In this document: piece by piece, positions 1 through 5,311 of the stretch
Position numbering within the stretch: position 1 is the stretch's first letter
Layout of the letters: every line of letters begins with the position of its first letter
Source: Bacteroidota bacterium
Lineage (GTDB): Bacteria > Bacteroidota > Bacteroidia > Chitinophagales > Saprospiraceae
NCBI GenBank assembly: GCA_024280135.1
Contig: JAJRQS010000046.1
Coordinates: 1 to 5,311, forward strand
Direction: 5' to 3'
Length of the DNA: 5,311 nucleotides
Notes under the pieces: generated by a model
Seen by the model: the letters and a program-made list of their open reading frames with translations, nothing else
What the model was told of the DNA's origin: nothing
Databases searched by the model: none
Translations under genes and position numbers: made by a program

Positions 1-879
1 AACCTCATTCGTCCTTTACTTTTTGCCGAAAGGGAGGAAATACTCGCTTTCGCAAAAGAACAAAACATCCTATGGCGAGAAGATAGTTCTAACGAAGAAA
101 CAAAATACGCCCGTAATTTAATACGCCATGAAGTACTTCCTAATTTAGAGAAAGTAAACAATAAAGTAGTTGAACATTTATATCATACTTCATTGTTATT
201 AAGTGACTTAGAAGAGATTATAAATAGTCATTTAGAGATAGTAACAAAGAACTATGTACAAGAAGAAGCCAACCAAGTGCGTATCAATCTCACGGCAATC
301 AAAGCCTTGACAACTGCTAACACAATCCTTTTTTATCTACTTCAAAAATATGGTTTTAACACAAGTCAAGTAAAAGATATATTGTCCACTAAAACCTCCA
401 GTAAAGTGTTTCTAACGAAACAAAAAAGAGGGGTGATACATGGAGAATATCTATTGATTTCAGACTTTGCAGAAGGCACTGAAGCTATATATTTACTGGA
501 ATCCTGGTCGACGATCCCAATTAAGACACCTAATCTAGCACTCTCTTGGGAAATAAAATCATACTACGGTCAAAAAGTCCCTAAAGAATCCAATCAAATC
601 TGGTTAGACGCGGATGCATTGGTTTTCCCCTTGACTTTGCGCAAGCGAAAAGCTGGAGACACCTTCAAACCTCTTGGAATGAATGGAAAAACAAAGAAAC
701 TAAAAGACTTTTTAACAGACAAAAAGCTATCCTTGATTGAAAAGGAAAAGGTTTGGATATTAGTATCTGCTGATGAGAAGATTGCATGGATTGTAGGCCT
801 TCGACCCGACGATCGGTTCAAAATAACGGCGAACACCAAGAAAATAATCGCCTTGACCGTAACAGATACAAATAATTAA
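1..879 (+). CDS. tilS: tRNA(Ile)-lysidine synthetase TilS, 5'-truncated by window edge
   Basis: TilS is the cytoplasmic enzyme that uses ATP and lysine to convert C34 of the CAU-anticodon tRNA-Ile to lysidine, so that it reads AUA as isoleucine. The reading frame is open from base 1, so the gene begins left of the window and the N-terminal PP-loop ATPase motif (SGGxDS) is not visible. The 292 visible residues open with RPLL near residue 4, then WREDSSN at 25-31 and YARNLIR at 36-42, a conserved TilS block just after the ATPase domain. A variable helical middle follows. The C-terminal TilS domain shows GDTFKPLGMNG around 219-229, KKLKDF at 232-237 and a VGLRPDDRFKIT end at about 265-276. A TTG codon at 193 could be mistaken for a start, but the conserved residues before it show that it is internal. 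The gene ends with TAA. Family identity is secure; only the 5' part is missing. Confidence 0.95.
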   Translation, partial: NLIRPLLFAEREEILAFAKEQNILWREDSSNEETKYARNLIRHEVLPNLEKVNNKVVEHLYHTSLLLSDLEEIINSHLEIVTKNYVQEEANQVRINLTAIKALTTANTILFYLLQKYGFNTSQVKDILSTKTSSKVFLTKQKRGVIHGEYLLISDFAEGTEAIYLLESWSTIPIKTPNLALSWEIKSYYGQKVPKESNQIWLDADALVFPLTLRKRKAGDTFKPLGMNGKTKKLKDFLTDKKLSLIEKEKVWILVSADEKIAWIVGLRPDDRFKITANTKKIIALTVTDTNN

Positions 880-951
880 TGCTTTTCTATTCTATATTCC
901 CAAAAAAAGCTACTATGGTAGCAATACTTACGCGAACAATATAGTGAAAAT

Positions 952-959
952 TATGTTTG
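952..959 (+). promoter_or_regulatory. Probable Bacteroidota -7 promoter element for the glycosyltransferase gene
   Basis: TATGTTTG matches the Bacteroidota -7 consensus TAnnTTTG at every fixed position and lies 31 bp before the glycosyltransferase ATG. No good TTTG/TTG -33 element is present; the nearest candidate is TTA at 928-930, 21 bp upstream. If real, transcription would begin about 7 bp downstream and give a short leader, so the gene would not depend on tilS read-through. This is a consensus match only. Confidence 0.45.
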
Positions 960-990
960 TGTCTGATAAAGTGTTCGTCAAAACTGGTTC

Positions 991-2214
991 ATGAGAATCC
1001 TACAATTGTGTAAAAAATTTCCCTACCCATTAAATGACGGTGAGTCCATCGCTGTTACTTTTTTGGCGAAAGCACTTAAGGATCTAGGACACGAAGTCAC
1101 TTTACTGTCCATGAATACCAAAAAACACTTTTTTGACCTAAAACAATTGCCTTCAGACTTTGACCAATATGTCAAAATCGAAACTTCTTACCTAGACAAT
1201 TCTGTTAATTTCATTAATATTATTGCTAATTATTTCACAAAAAAAAGTTTTCATGTCAGTCGATTTGTTACAGAGGACTTTCGCCAAAAACTCATTCGAT
1301 TACTGAAGGAAGGAGATTTTGACTTGGTCCTATTAGAAACCGTAATTCTTGCACCTTACATTGCAGATATACGTGCCCACAGCAAGGCATTAGTGACTAT
1401 GCGAGCGCATAATGTAGAGCATGAAATATGGGCGAATATTGCTTCAAATACAAATTCACTTCCCAAGAAAATCATACTAAACAAAGCATCATCCAGTCTC
1501 AAAAAACATGAATTAGAGTCAATGAATCAGGTTGATTTATTTGTAGCTATATCAGAACCTGATTTGAAAAAGTTTAAAAAATTTGGTTTAAAAAAGGATG
1601 CAATTGTCATTCCAATTGGGTTAGACGAAACCATCTATCAATCTGACTATCAATCTTTTAAAAGGCATTTATCCATGTCATTTATTGGTTCTTTAGATTG
1701 GATGCCTAATGTAGAGGGTCTAAAGTGGTTTTTAGAAAAAAGCTGGCCTAGAATTCATCAAAATTATCCAGCGTTAAAATTTGAAGTAGCTGGAAAGAAG
1801 ACACCAAAAGCGCTATTCGAATTAGCAATCCCCAATGTCCGTTTTCTTGGAGAAGTACCTGATGCGCCCGAATTTATCAACAAGCATTCTATAATGGTGG
1901 TGCCCTTGTTATCTGGAAGTGGCATTAGAGCAAAAATTATTGAAGGCATGATGTTAGGCAAAGTCATCATAACGACTAAATTAGGCGTGGAAGGAATCCC
2001 TGCCACCCACAAAGAGAATATTTTATTTGCAGACACGCCCGAATCGTTTTTTGAGGCTATTAAATATTGTTATGACAATCAAGACGATCTCATAGAAATG
2101 GGGCTAAATGCCAGAGAATTTGCATTGGACCATTTTAGTAACTTGGCTATTGCTCAAGACTTCATTAGAGGTGTTCTTGACCATCAACCTACACTTCTGA
2201 AAGCAAACAATTAA
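991..2214 (+). CDS. Glycosyltransferase, GT4-like (GT-B fold)
   Basis: A 407-residue protein, full length for a GT-B glycosyltransferase, probably transferring a sugar from an activated donor to a surface polysaccharide or glycolipid acceptor at the inner face of the membrane. The N-terminal Rossmann half begins MRILQLCKKFPYP with the DGESI loop at 16-20 and the usual KALKDLGHEVTLLS strand-helix-strand at 27-40. The RAHNVEHEIW stretch at 138-147 is typical of this subfamily. The C-terminal donor-binding half shows FIGSLDWMPN at 231-240, FEVAG at 264-268, FLGEVPD at 285-291 and PLLSGSGIRAKIIEGM at 305-320. E318 corresponds to the second Glu of the GT4 E-x7-E motif, and the first Glu is replaced, as often seen in this subfamily. 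There is no signal peptide or membrane helix. ATG at 991 opens the protein exactly at the first Rossmann strand. No other polysaccharide gene is in the window, so donor and acceptor cannot be named. Confidence 0.88.
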   Translation: MRILQLCKKFPYPLNDGESIAVTFLAKALKDLGHEVTLLSMNTKKHFFDLKQLPSDFDQYVKIETSYLDNSVNFINIIANYFTKKSFHVSRFVTEDFRQKLIRLLKEGDFDLVLLETVILAPYIADIRAHSKALVTMRAHNVEHEIWANIASNTNSLPKKIILNKASSSLKKHELESMNQVDLFVAISEPDLKKFKKFGLKKDAIVIPIGLDETIYQSDYQSFKRHLSMSFIGSLDWMPNVEGLKWFLEKSWPRIHQNYPALKFEVAGKKTPKALFELAIPNVRFLGEVPDAPEFINKHSIMVVPLLSGSGIRAKIIEGMMLGKVIITTKLGVEGIPATHKENILFADTPESFFEAIKYCYDNQDDLIEMGLNAREFALDHFSNLAIAQDFIRGVLDHQPTLLKANN

Positions 2215-2225
2215 CAGACAATACC

Positions 2226-3275
2226 CTAAAATTCTATATACAAATCCATGTGATAAGCTTGTGGCCCAACCACAACCTTTAACTCATGTTTATCCGGATA
2301 AATCATATTGAGCCTTTGCCGAACGTTGGCTAGACCAAACCCACTAGAACGCTTGGAGGCGGCCATGGGCATTGCTTCTGGTTTACTATTTTTAATATTC
2401 AAATGAACACTATTCTCTTCAACATTCAGATTAATGTGCACAAAACCATCGACCAGCTCGTGATTGAGTCCATGCTTAAAGCTATTTTCTAGAAAAGGAA
2501 TAAAAAACAGGGGTGCTATGCGTTGGTCATTGATTTCTCCAGTTATTTCAAATTGAATATCGACATGATCCCCATGTCTCAACCTTTCCAAAGCAAGATA
2601 ATTCTTTATATAGTTGACTTCATTCGCCAAGAGAACTGATTTTTCATTACATTCATACAGCATATACCGCATCATTTCAGATAATTTTAAAACGATCTCG
2701 GGGGCTATATCGGATTTTTTTAGCGTAAGCGCATACAAACTATTCAAAGTATTAAAGAGGAAATGAGGATTAATTTGGCTTCTTAAAAATCTTAATTCTG
2801 AAGTAACATTTTTTGTAATTATCTCTTGCTTCTCTCTTTGGTAAGTCACCCAATCCACAGAAATCTTGGCGATAGTAGAAGCCACCGCGATCAAAAACAA
2901 AGCAAGAAAAATATACCCTTGATTAACCACCCACACCTTACTATCAAAACCCGTATGAACCAAAGAAAAAACAACCACTTTTAGCATCGTAGCCACAACA
3001 ATAGTAACCACCAGATAGGCGATATACTTTCCAAACTTCTTTCGGGAAAGAAACTTAGGGATTAAATAAAAAATATTGTAATAAACCACCCCAGCATAAA
3101 ACGAAAGGTTAATAATTTCCATCAAAAAGGAAAACAAAAGAGACTTCGTGTGCTCTCCAATTACGGTGAGCAGAATGGCTAGCAGCAGCCAAAATAAAAG
3201 GTGGTATCCCCAGACTCTAGGATGCCATTGTCGGAATGCCAATATCGGATTTAATTCTGCTTTTGCTTTTATCAT
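2226..3275 (-). CDS. LytS/YehU-type membrane sensor histidine kinase
   Basis: A 349-residue sensor kinase of the His_kinase (PF06580) plus HATPase_c type. Hydrophobic stretches near residues 23-40, 47-72, 83-107 and 119-138 predict four membrane helices with almost no periplasmic domain, so the signal is probably sensed within or at the membrane. A short helical linker (about 140-165) leads to the phospho-acceptor motif INPHFLFNTLNSL at 168-180, with His171 as the likely phosphorylated residue. The ATP-binding domain has the N-box PLFFIPFLENSFKHG at 255-269 (Glu263, Asn264, Lys267, His268) and the G-box SGFGLANVRQRL at 311-322. All key residues are present, so it should be active. Such kinases normally signal to a LytTR-type response regulator encoded next to them. 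Here the downstream neighbour is the convergent glycosyltransferase 11 bp away and the upstream neighbour is divergent folE, so the partner lies elsewhere. The start is the ATG that precedes the first helix by about 22 residues. Confidence 0.92.
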   Translation of the reverse strand: MIKAKAELNPILAFRQWHPRVWGYHLLFWLLLAILLTVIGEHTKSLLFSFLMEIINLSFYAGVVYYNIFYLIPKFLSRKKFGKYIAYLVVTIVVATMLKVVVFSLVHTGFDSKVWVVNQGYIFLALFLIAVASTIAKISVDWVTYQREKQEIITKNVTSELRFLRSQINPHFLFNTLNSLYALTLKKSDIAPEIVLKLSEMMRYMLYECNEKSVLLANEVNYIKNYLALERLRHGDHVDIQFEITGEINDQRIAPLFFIPFLENSFKHGLNHELVDGFVHINLNVEENSVHLNIKNSKPEAMPMAASKRSSGFGLANVRQRLNMIYPDKHELKVVVGPQAYHMDLYIEF

Positions 3276-3331
3276 TGTGTCAAATTTCTATAAAAAAACC
3301 GAAACTTACTTCATAAACTAGATAAAAAAGC

Positions 3332-3362
3332 TTGAATAGTAGATAAACCATTCCTAAGTTAC
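3332..3362 (+). promoter_or_regulatory. Weak candidate promoter for folE
   Basis: TTG at 3332-3334 is followed after 20 bp by TAAGTTAC at 3355-3362. The spacing fits the Bacteroidota -33/-7 pattern, but the second element matches only TAnnTT of TAnnTTTG. It would give a leader of about 30 bases before the folE ATG at 3398. The -7 candidate coincides with the first copy of a 9 bp direct repeat. No convincing promoter was found on the minus strand for the kinase in this shared 122 bp region. Confidence 0.25.
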
Positions 3363-3376
3363 TTGGTTAAGTTACT
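3355..3376. repeat. 9 bp direct repeat in the kinase/folE divergent intergenic region
   Basis: TAAGTTACT occurs at 3355-3363 and again at 3368-3376, with TTGG between the copies, a 13 bp period. An inverted partial copy (AACTTA) is at 3303-3308. The pair sits 21 to 43 bp upstream of the folE start and on top of the candidate -7 element, where a regulator-binding site would be expected. Chance occurrence in AT-rich DNA is possible. Confidence 0.5.
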
Positions 3377-3397
3377 GTTCGCAACAAAAACGACCAG

Positions 3398-3976
3398 ATG
3401 GAAAATTCAAAAGACAAATATTCATTAATTCCAGAGTATAGCAAAATCATCACAGATATAGGAGAAGATGCATCACGAGACGGTCTACTCAAAACTCCCG
3501 AAAGAGCCTCTAAGGCCATGCATTTTTTGACAAGAGGCTATGAAATGGATGCCGAAGCCATCTTACGAGGAGCGTTATTTGACGAATCCTATAACGAAAT
3601 GGTCATCGTGAAGGACATAGAAGTATATTCACTTTGTGAACATCATTTATTACCTTTTTTTGGAAAAGCACATGTTGCGTATATTCCAAATGGCAAAATT
3701 GTCGGCTTGAGCAAGATAGCTAGAATCGTAGATGTCTATGCCAGAAGATTACAAGTACAGGAAAGATTGACGCGCCAAATTCTGGAAGTGTTGGACAAAA
3801 CGCTTAACCCACACGGAGCGGCAGTTGTCATTGAGGCGCAACATATGTGTATGATGATGCGAGGCGTTCAAAAACAGAATAGTTCCACTGTCAGTTCGGC
3901 TTTTACTGGAGAATTTGAGAAGATGGAAACCAGGCAAGAATTCTTGAACCTAATAAGTCACAACTTAGGCTCATAA
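3398..3976 (+). CDS. folE: GTP cyclohydrolase I (FolE, type IA)
   Basis: This cytoplasmic enzyme converts GTP to 7,8-dihydroneopterin triphosphate, the first step of tetrahydrofolate synthesis and also the entry to queuosine and biopterin-type products. At 192 residues it is shorter than the E. coli enzyme at the N-terminus but has the whole catalytic core. The [14 protein letters not shown] segment at 27-40 is the family N-terminal helix region. The active site shows [10 protein letters not shown] at 78-87, where Cys80 and His83 are zinc ligands and His82 the catalytic histidine. [10 protein letters not shown] at 103-112, the [10 protein letters not shown] block at 116-125 and the [10 protein letters not shown] block at 148-157 follow, with Cys151 as third zinc ligand and His149 catalytic. 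[11 protein letters not shown] at 163-173 closes the core. Keeping all three zinc ligands makes it the zinc-dependent FolE rather than the unrelated FolE2. It is divergent from the kinase gene. No clear hairpin terminator follows the TAA; a 12 bp imperfect tandem repeat (TTAGGCT at 3965 and 3977) spans the stop codon. Confidence 0.97.
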   Translation: MENSKDKYSLIPEYSKIITDIGEDASRDGLLKTPERASKAMHFLTRGYEMDAEAILRGALFDESYNEMVIVKDIEVYSLCEHHLLPFFGKAHVAYIPNGKIVGLSKIARIVDVYARRLQVQERLTRQILEVLDKTLNPHGAAVVIEAQHMCMMMRGVQKQNSSTVSSAFTGEFEKMETRQEFLNLISHNLGS

Positions 3977-4049
3977 TTAGGCTATTACCTTCCATATACG
4001 CCCTTTTCTGCTAAGGCTTGAAGAATAAGTGATTTATTTCGTTGAAAAC

Positions 4050-4080
4050 TTTGAAAATCAATGGATTACTCCTATCTTTG
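4050..4080 (+). promoter_or_regulatory. Consensus Bacteroidota promoter (-33 TTTG, -7 TATCTTTG)
   Basis: TTTG at 4050-4053 and TATCTTTG at 4073-4080 are separated by 19 bp, matching the Bacteroidota major sigma factor consensus TTTG-N19-TAnnTTTG without a mismatch at a fixed position. Transcription would start near 4086-4088, giving a leader of roughly 20 bases before the ATG at 4109. A short direct repeat, TTGAAAA at 4042-4048 and 4051-4057, surrounds the -33 element. This is the strongest promoter signal in the window and implies that the small gene is expressed independently of folE. Confidence 0.8.
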
Positions 4081-4108
4081 TGCTTCATTATTACCTCAAA
4101 ACTAAACT

Positions 4109-4489
4109 ATGCTGGCGCAATCAAAAGAAGAGAACTTGGATTTTATAGAATCCTTGGCAGAATACGTGAAAAAGAAAGGGTATCAAGACATTAAGGTAGA
4201 TCTATTGGAGGGTTTTGAAGCCCCGTCTAAATTAGTCCGAAAAAACTCTACATCCGAAGACATATACACACCAGATGCAACGGCCTCGAAAAGAGGGCGT
4301 AAAGATTATTTTGAGGTGGCAATAAAGGGTGACGAAACCGAAAAACTAGCCAGCAAGTGGCAATTATTAGGCACTATAGCAAAAATGAAACGCGGAGGAC
4401 TTTTTATAGTCATTCCAAGAGGTCATTTTAGATTTGCTTCTGACGTAGTCAAAAGATATAGTATAGAGGCTGAGCTTATCAAGTTATAA
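4109..4489 (+). CDS. Uncharacterised 126-residue protein, possible PD-(D/E)XK nuclease-like fold
   Basis: I do not recognise a named family. The protein is small, soluble and basic, with no signal peptide or membrane helix. Residues 7-24 form a predicted amphipathic helix (ENLDFIESLAEYVKKKGY), followed by a strand (DIKVDLLEGF). A lysine/arginine-containing linker leads to TPDATA at 54-59, then a strand DYFEVAIKGD at 66-75 with Glu69 and Lys73, a helix carrying KLASKWQLLGTIAKMK at 79-94, and a strand GLFIVIPRG at 97-105. Pro55-Asp56 followed 13 residues later by Glu in a hydrophobic strand, then a helix with Lys-Trp and a further hydrophobic strand, resembles the order of the PD-(D/E)XK nuclease core. 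The canonical E-x-K is not exact: Lys comes four residues after Glu. It may therefore be a divergent or inactive member, or the likeness may be chance. It stands alone behind a strong promoter and before a terminator. That it is a real gene is well supported; function is unknown. Confidence 0.85.
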   Translation: MLAQSKEENLDFIESLAEYVKKKGYQDIKVDLLEGFEAPSKLVRKNSTSEDIYTPDATASKRGRKDYFEVAIKGDETEKLASKWQLLGTIAKMKRGGLFIVIPRGHFRFASDVVKRYSIEAELIKL

Positions 4490-4515
4490 TACTCATTTGT
4501 TAGCTTTTATTCCAT

Positions 4516-4554
4516 AAAAGGATATTGCTCCAATGAGTAATATCCTTTTCTTAT
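4516..4554 (+). terminator. Rho-independent-type terminator after the small gene
   Basis: AAAAGGATATT at 4516-4526 and AATATCCTTTT at 4539-4549 are perfect inverted 11 bp arms. Inside them CTC (4528-4530) and GAG (4535-4537) can extend the stem through a G-T wobble to about 15 pairs with a four-base CAAT loop. The right arm ends in TTTT and runs into CTTAT, a modest T-rich tail. It lies 26 bases after the stop of the small gene and about 43 bases before the proposed helicase start. The A-rich left flank would let it work in either direction. Confidence 0.75.
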
Positions 4555-4596
4555 GCTACCAATTTTGGATAGCTTCATTTTTCAATTGTTTACATT

Positions 4597-5311
4597 TTGC
4601 TTTCATTCAACCAACTAGGACTTTCAGAGGACATCCAAAAATCAGTCGATTTTCTTGGATTTGAAACGCCTACGCCTATCCAAGAACAGGCCATTCCAAT
4701 CCTTATCCAAGGTAAAACTGATTTTATTGGGCTTGCCCAAACAGGTACTGGAAAGACCGCTGCTTTTGGACTTCCAGTCCTAGACTTAATTGACGTCGAT
4801 CAAAAGCACATTCAAGCACTTATCCTAGCACCTACCCGTGAATTGGGCAAGCAGATTGCTCAACAACTCGAGGTATTTGCAAAATTCAAAAAAGGGATGC
4901 GGGTTCAAGTTGTATATGGTGGAGCAGCCATTTATAACCAAATAAAAGCCTTAGAGCGGAAGCCTCAAATTTTAATCGCAACACCAGGTCGATTACTCGA
5001 CCTAATCAACAGAAAGAAAATCTATCTTGACCAAGTCAAAACGGTTATTCTGGATGAAGCGGATGAAATGTTGAGTATGGGATTCCAGGAGGACTTAAAT
5101 AGTATTCTTTCTCACACACCCAATGAAAAGAATATATGGCTGTTTTCGGCAACGATGGCCAAAGATGTCAGAAAAATCGTCAACAGTTACATGACGGATC
5201 CTGCTGAAGTCAAGGTTAATACGACCAACCAAGTCAATGTGGACATTGAGCATCAATATGCGTTGGTGAAGAACCGAGATAAAATGGAAACCATCAAACG
5301 TATTTTGGATG
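4597..5311 (+). CDS. DEAD-box ATP-dependent RNA helicase, 3'-truncated by window edge
   Basis: The first 238 residues of a DEAD-box helicase, an ATP-driven cytoplasmic enzyme that unwinds RNA during ribosome assembly, mRNA decay or cold adaptation. RecA domain 1 is complete: Q-motif GFETPTPIQ at 21-29, motif I AQTGTGKT at 47-54, motif Ia PTREL at 79-83, GG at 108-109, motif Ib TPGR at 129-132, motif II DEAD at 153-156, motif III SAT at 184-186. Domain 2 begins near VDIEHQYALV (215-224) and is cut. Start choice: an in-frame TAG lies at 4570-4572 and the first in-frame ATG is codon 101, beyond motif Ia, so an ATG start is impossible in this frame. TTG at 4597 gives MLSFNQLGLSED, which matches the usual short N-terminus of the family. 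ATT codons at 4585 and 4594 are less likely alternatives. No clear promoter or Shine-Dalgarno sequence is seen between the terminator and the start. The subfamily (CsdA/DeaD, RhlE, DbpA) depends on the missing C-terminus. Confidence 0.93.
   Translation, partial: MLSFNQLGLSEDIQKSVDFLGFETPTPIQEQAIPILIQGKTDFIGLAQTGTGKTAAFGLPVLDLIDVDQKHIQALILAPTRELGKQIAQQLEVFAKFKKGMRVQVVYGGAAIYNQIKALERKPQILIATPGRLLDLINRKKIYLDQVKTVILDEADEMLSMGFQEDLNSILSHTPNEKNIWLFSATMAKDVRKIVNSYMTDPAEVKVNTTNQVNVDIEHQYALVKNRDKMETIKRILD

Noticed and set aside
594..839. Minus-strand open frame of 81 codons within tilS
   Set aside because: It lies entirely opposite the conserved TilS C-terminal domain and has no recognisable protein features.
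909..922. Inverted repeat GCTAC-TATG-GTAGC after tilS as a terminator
   Set aside because: The stem is only 5 bp, and the run of seven A bases precedes it, so a T tract would follow only on the minus strand, where no gene ends. No support as a tilS terminator.
1764..2036. Minus-strand open frame of 90 codons within the glycosyltransferase
   Set aside because: It lies opposite the conserved donor-binding domain; the sequence is the antisense shadow of that domain.
3280..3287. GAAATTTG on the minus strand as a -7 element for the kinase
   Set aside because: It differs from TAnnTTTG at the first base and lies only a few bases before the ATG, which would place the transcript start at or after the start codon.
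3749..3937. Minus-strand open frame of 62 codons within folE
   Set aside because: It is antisense to the conserved FolE active-site region, with no independent support.
4553..4617. Short open frame from ATG 4553, 21 codons, overlapping the helicase start, as a leader peptide
   Set aside because: The composition is hydrophobic and unremarkable, there is no ribosome-binding signal, and it starts at the base of the terminator. A chance frame in AT-rich DNA is the simpler explanation.

Overview
The window is a compact, AT-rich bacterial chromosome segment that reads as Bacteroidota, probably a Cytophagales-type bacterium. Three things suggest this. One promoter matches the Bacteroidota sigma factor consensus (TTTG, 19 bp, TAnnTTTG) exactly. 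None of the genes has a clear Shine-Dalgarno sequence. The proteins (TilS, a LytS-type kinase, GTP cyclohydrolase I, a DEAD-box helicase) all have the flavour of that phylum. The assignment is an inference from reading; no search was run.

Layout, left to right: (1) the 3' two-thirds of tilS (tRNA-Ile lysidine synthetase) on the plus strand, cut by the left edge; (2) a family-4 type glycosyltransferase on the plus strand, with its own probable promoter; (3) on the minus strand, ending 11 bp from the glycosyltransferase stop, a four-helix membrane histidine kinase of the LytS/His_kinase (PF06580) type with no response regulator beside it; (4) a 122 bp divergent intergenic region with a 9 bp direct repeat; (5) folE, GTP cyclohydrolase I, on the plus strand; (6) a 126-residue uncharacterised protein on the plus strand behind the consensus promoter, whose sequence layout resembles a PD-(D/E)XK nuclease-like fold; (7) a hairpin terminator; (8) the N-terminal 238 residues of a DEAD-box RNA helicase on the plus strand, cut by the right edge, which appears to start at a TTG codon.

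The genes do not form one pathway. They look like single-gene or short transcription units of housekeeping type: tRNA modification, folate/pterin synthesis, RNA remodelling, surface polysaccharide synthesis and signalling. No mobile element, CRISPR array, tRNA or rRNA gene was seen, and no stretch over 300 bases lacks a gene. The points most worth a second look are the nuclease-like small protein, the non-AUG start and possible attenuator of the helicase, and the kinase without an adjacent partner. No clear new multi-gene system is evident.
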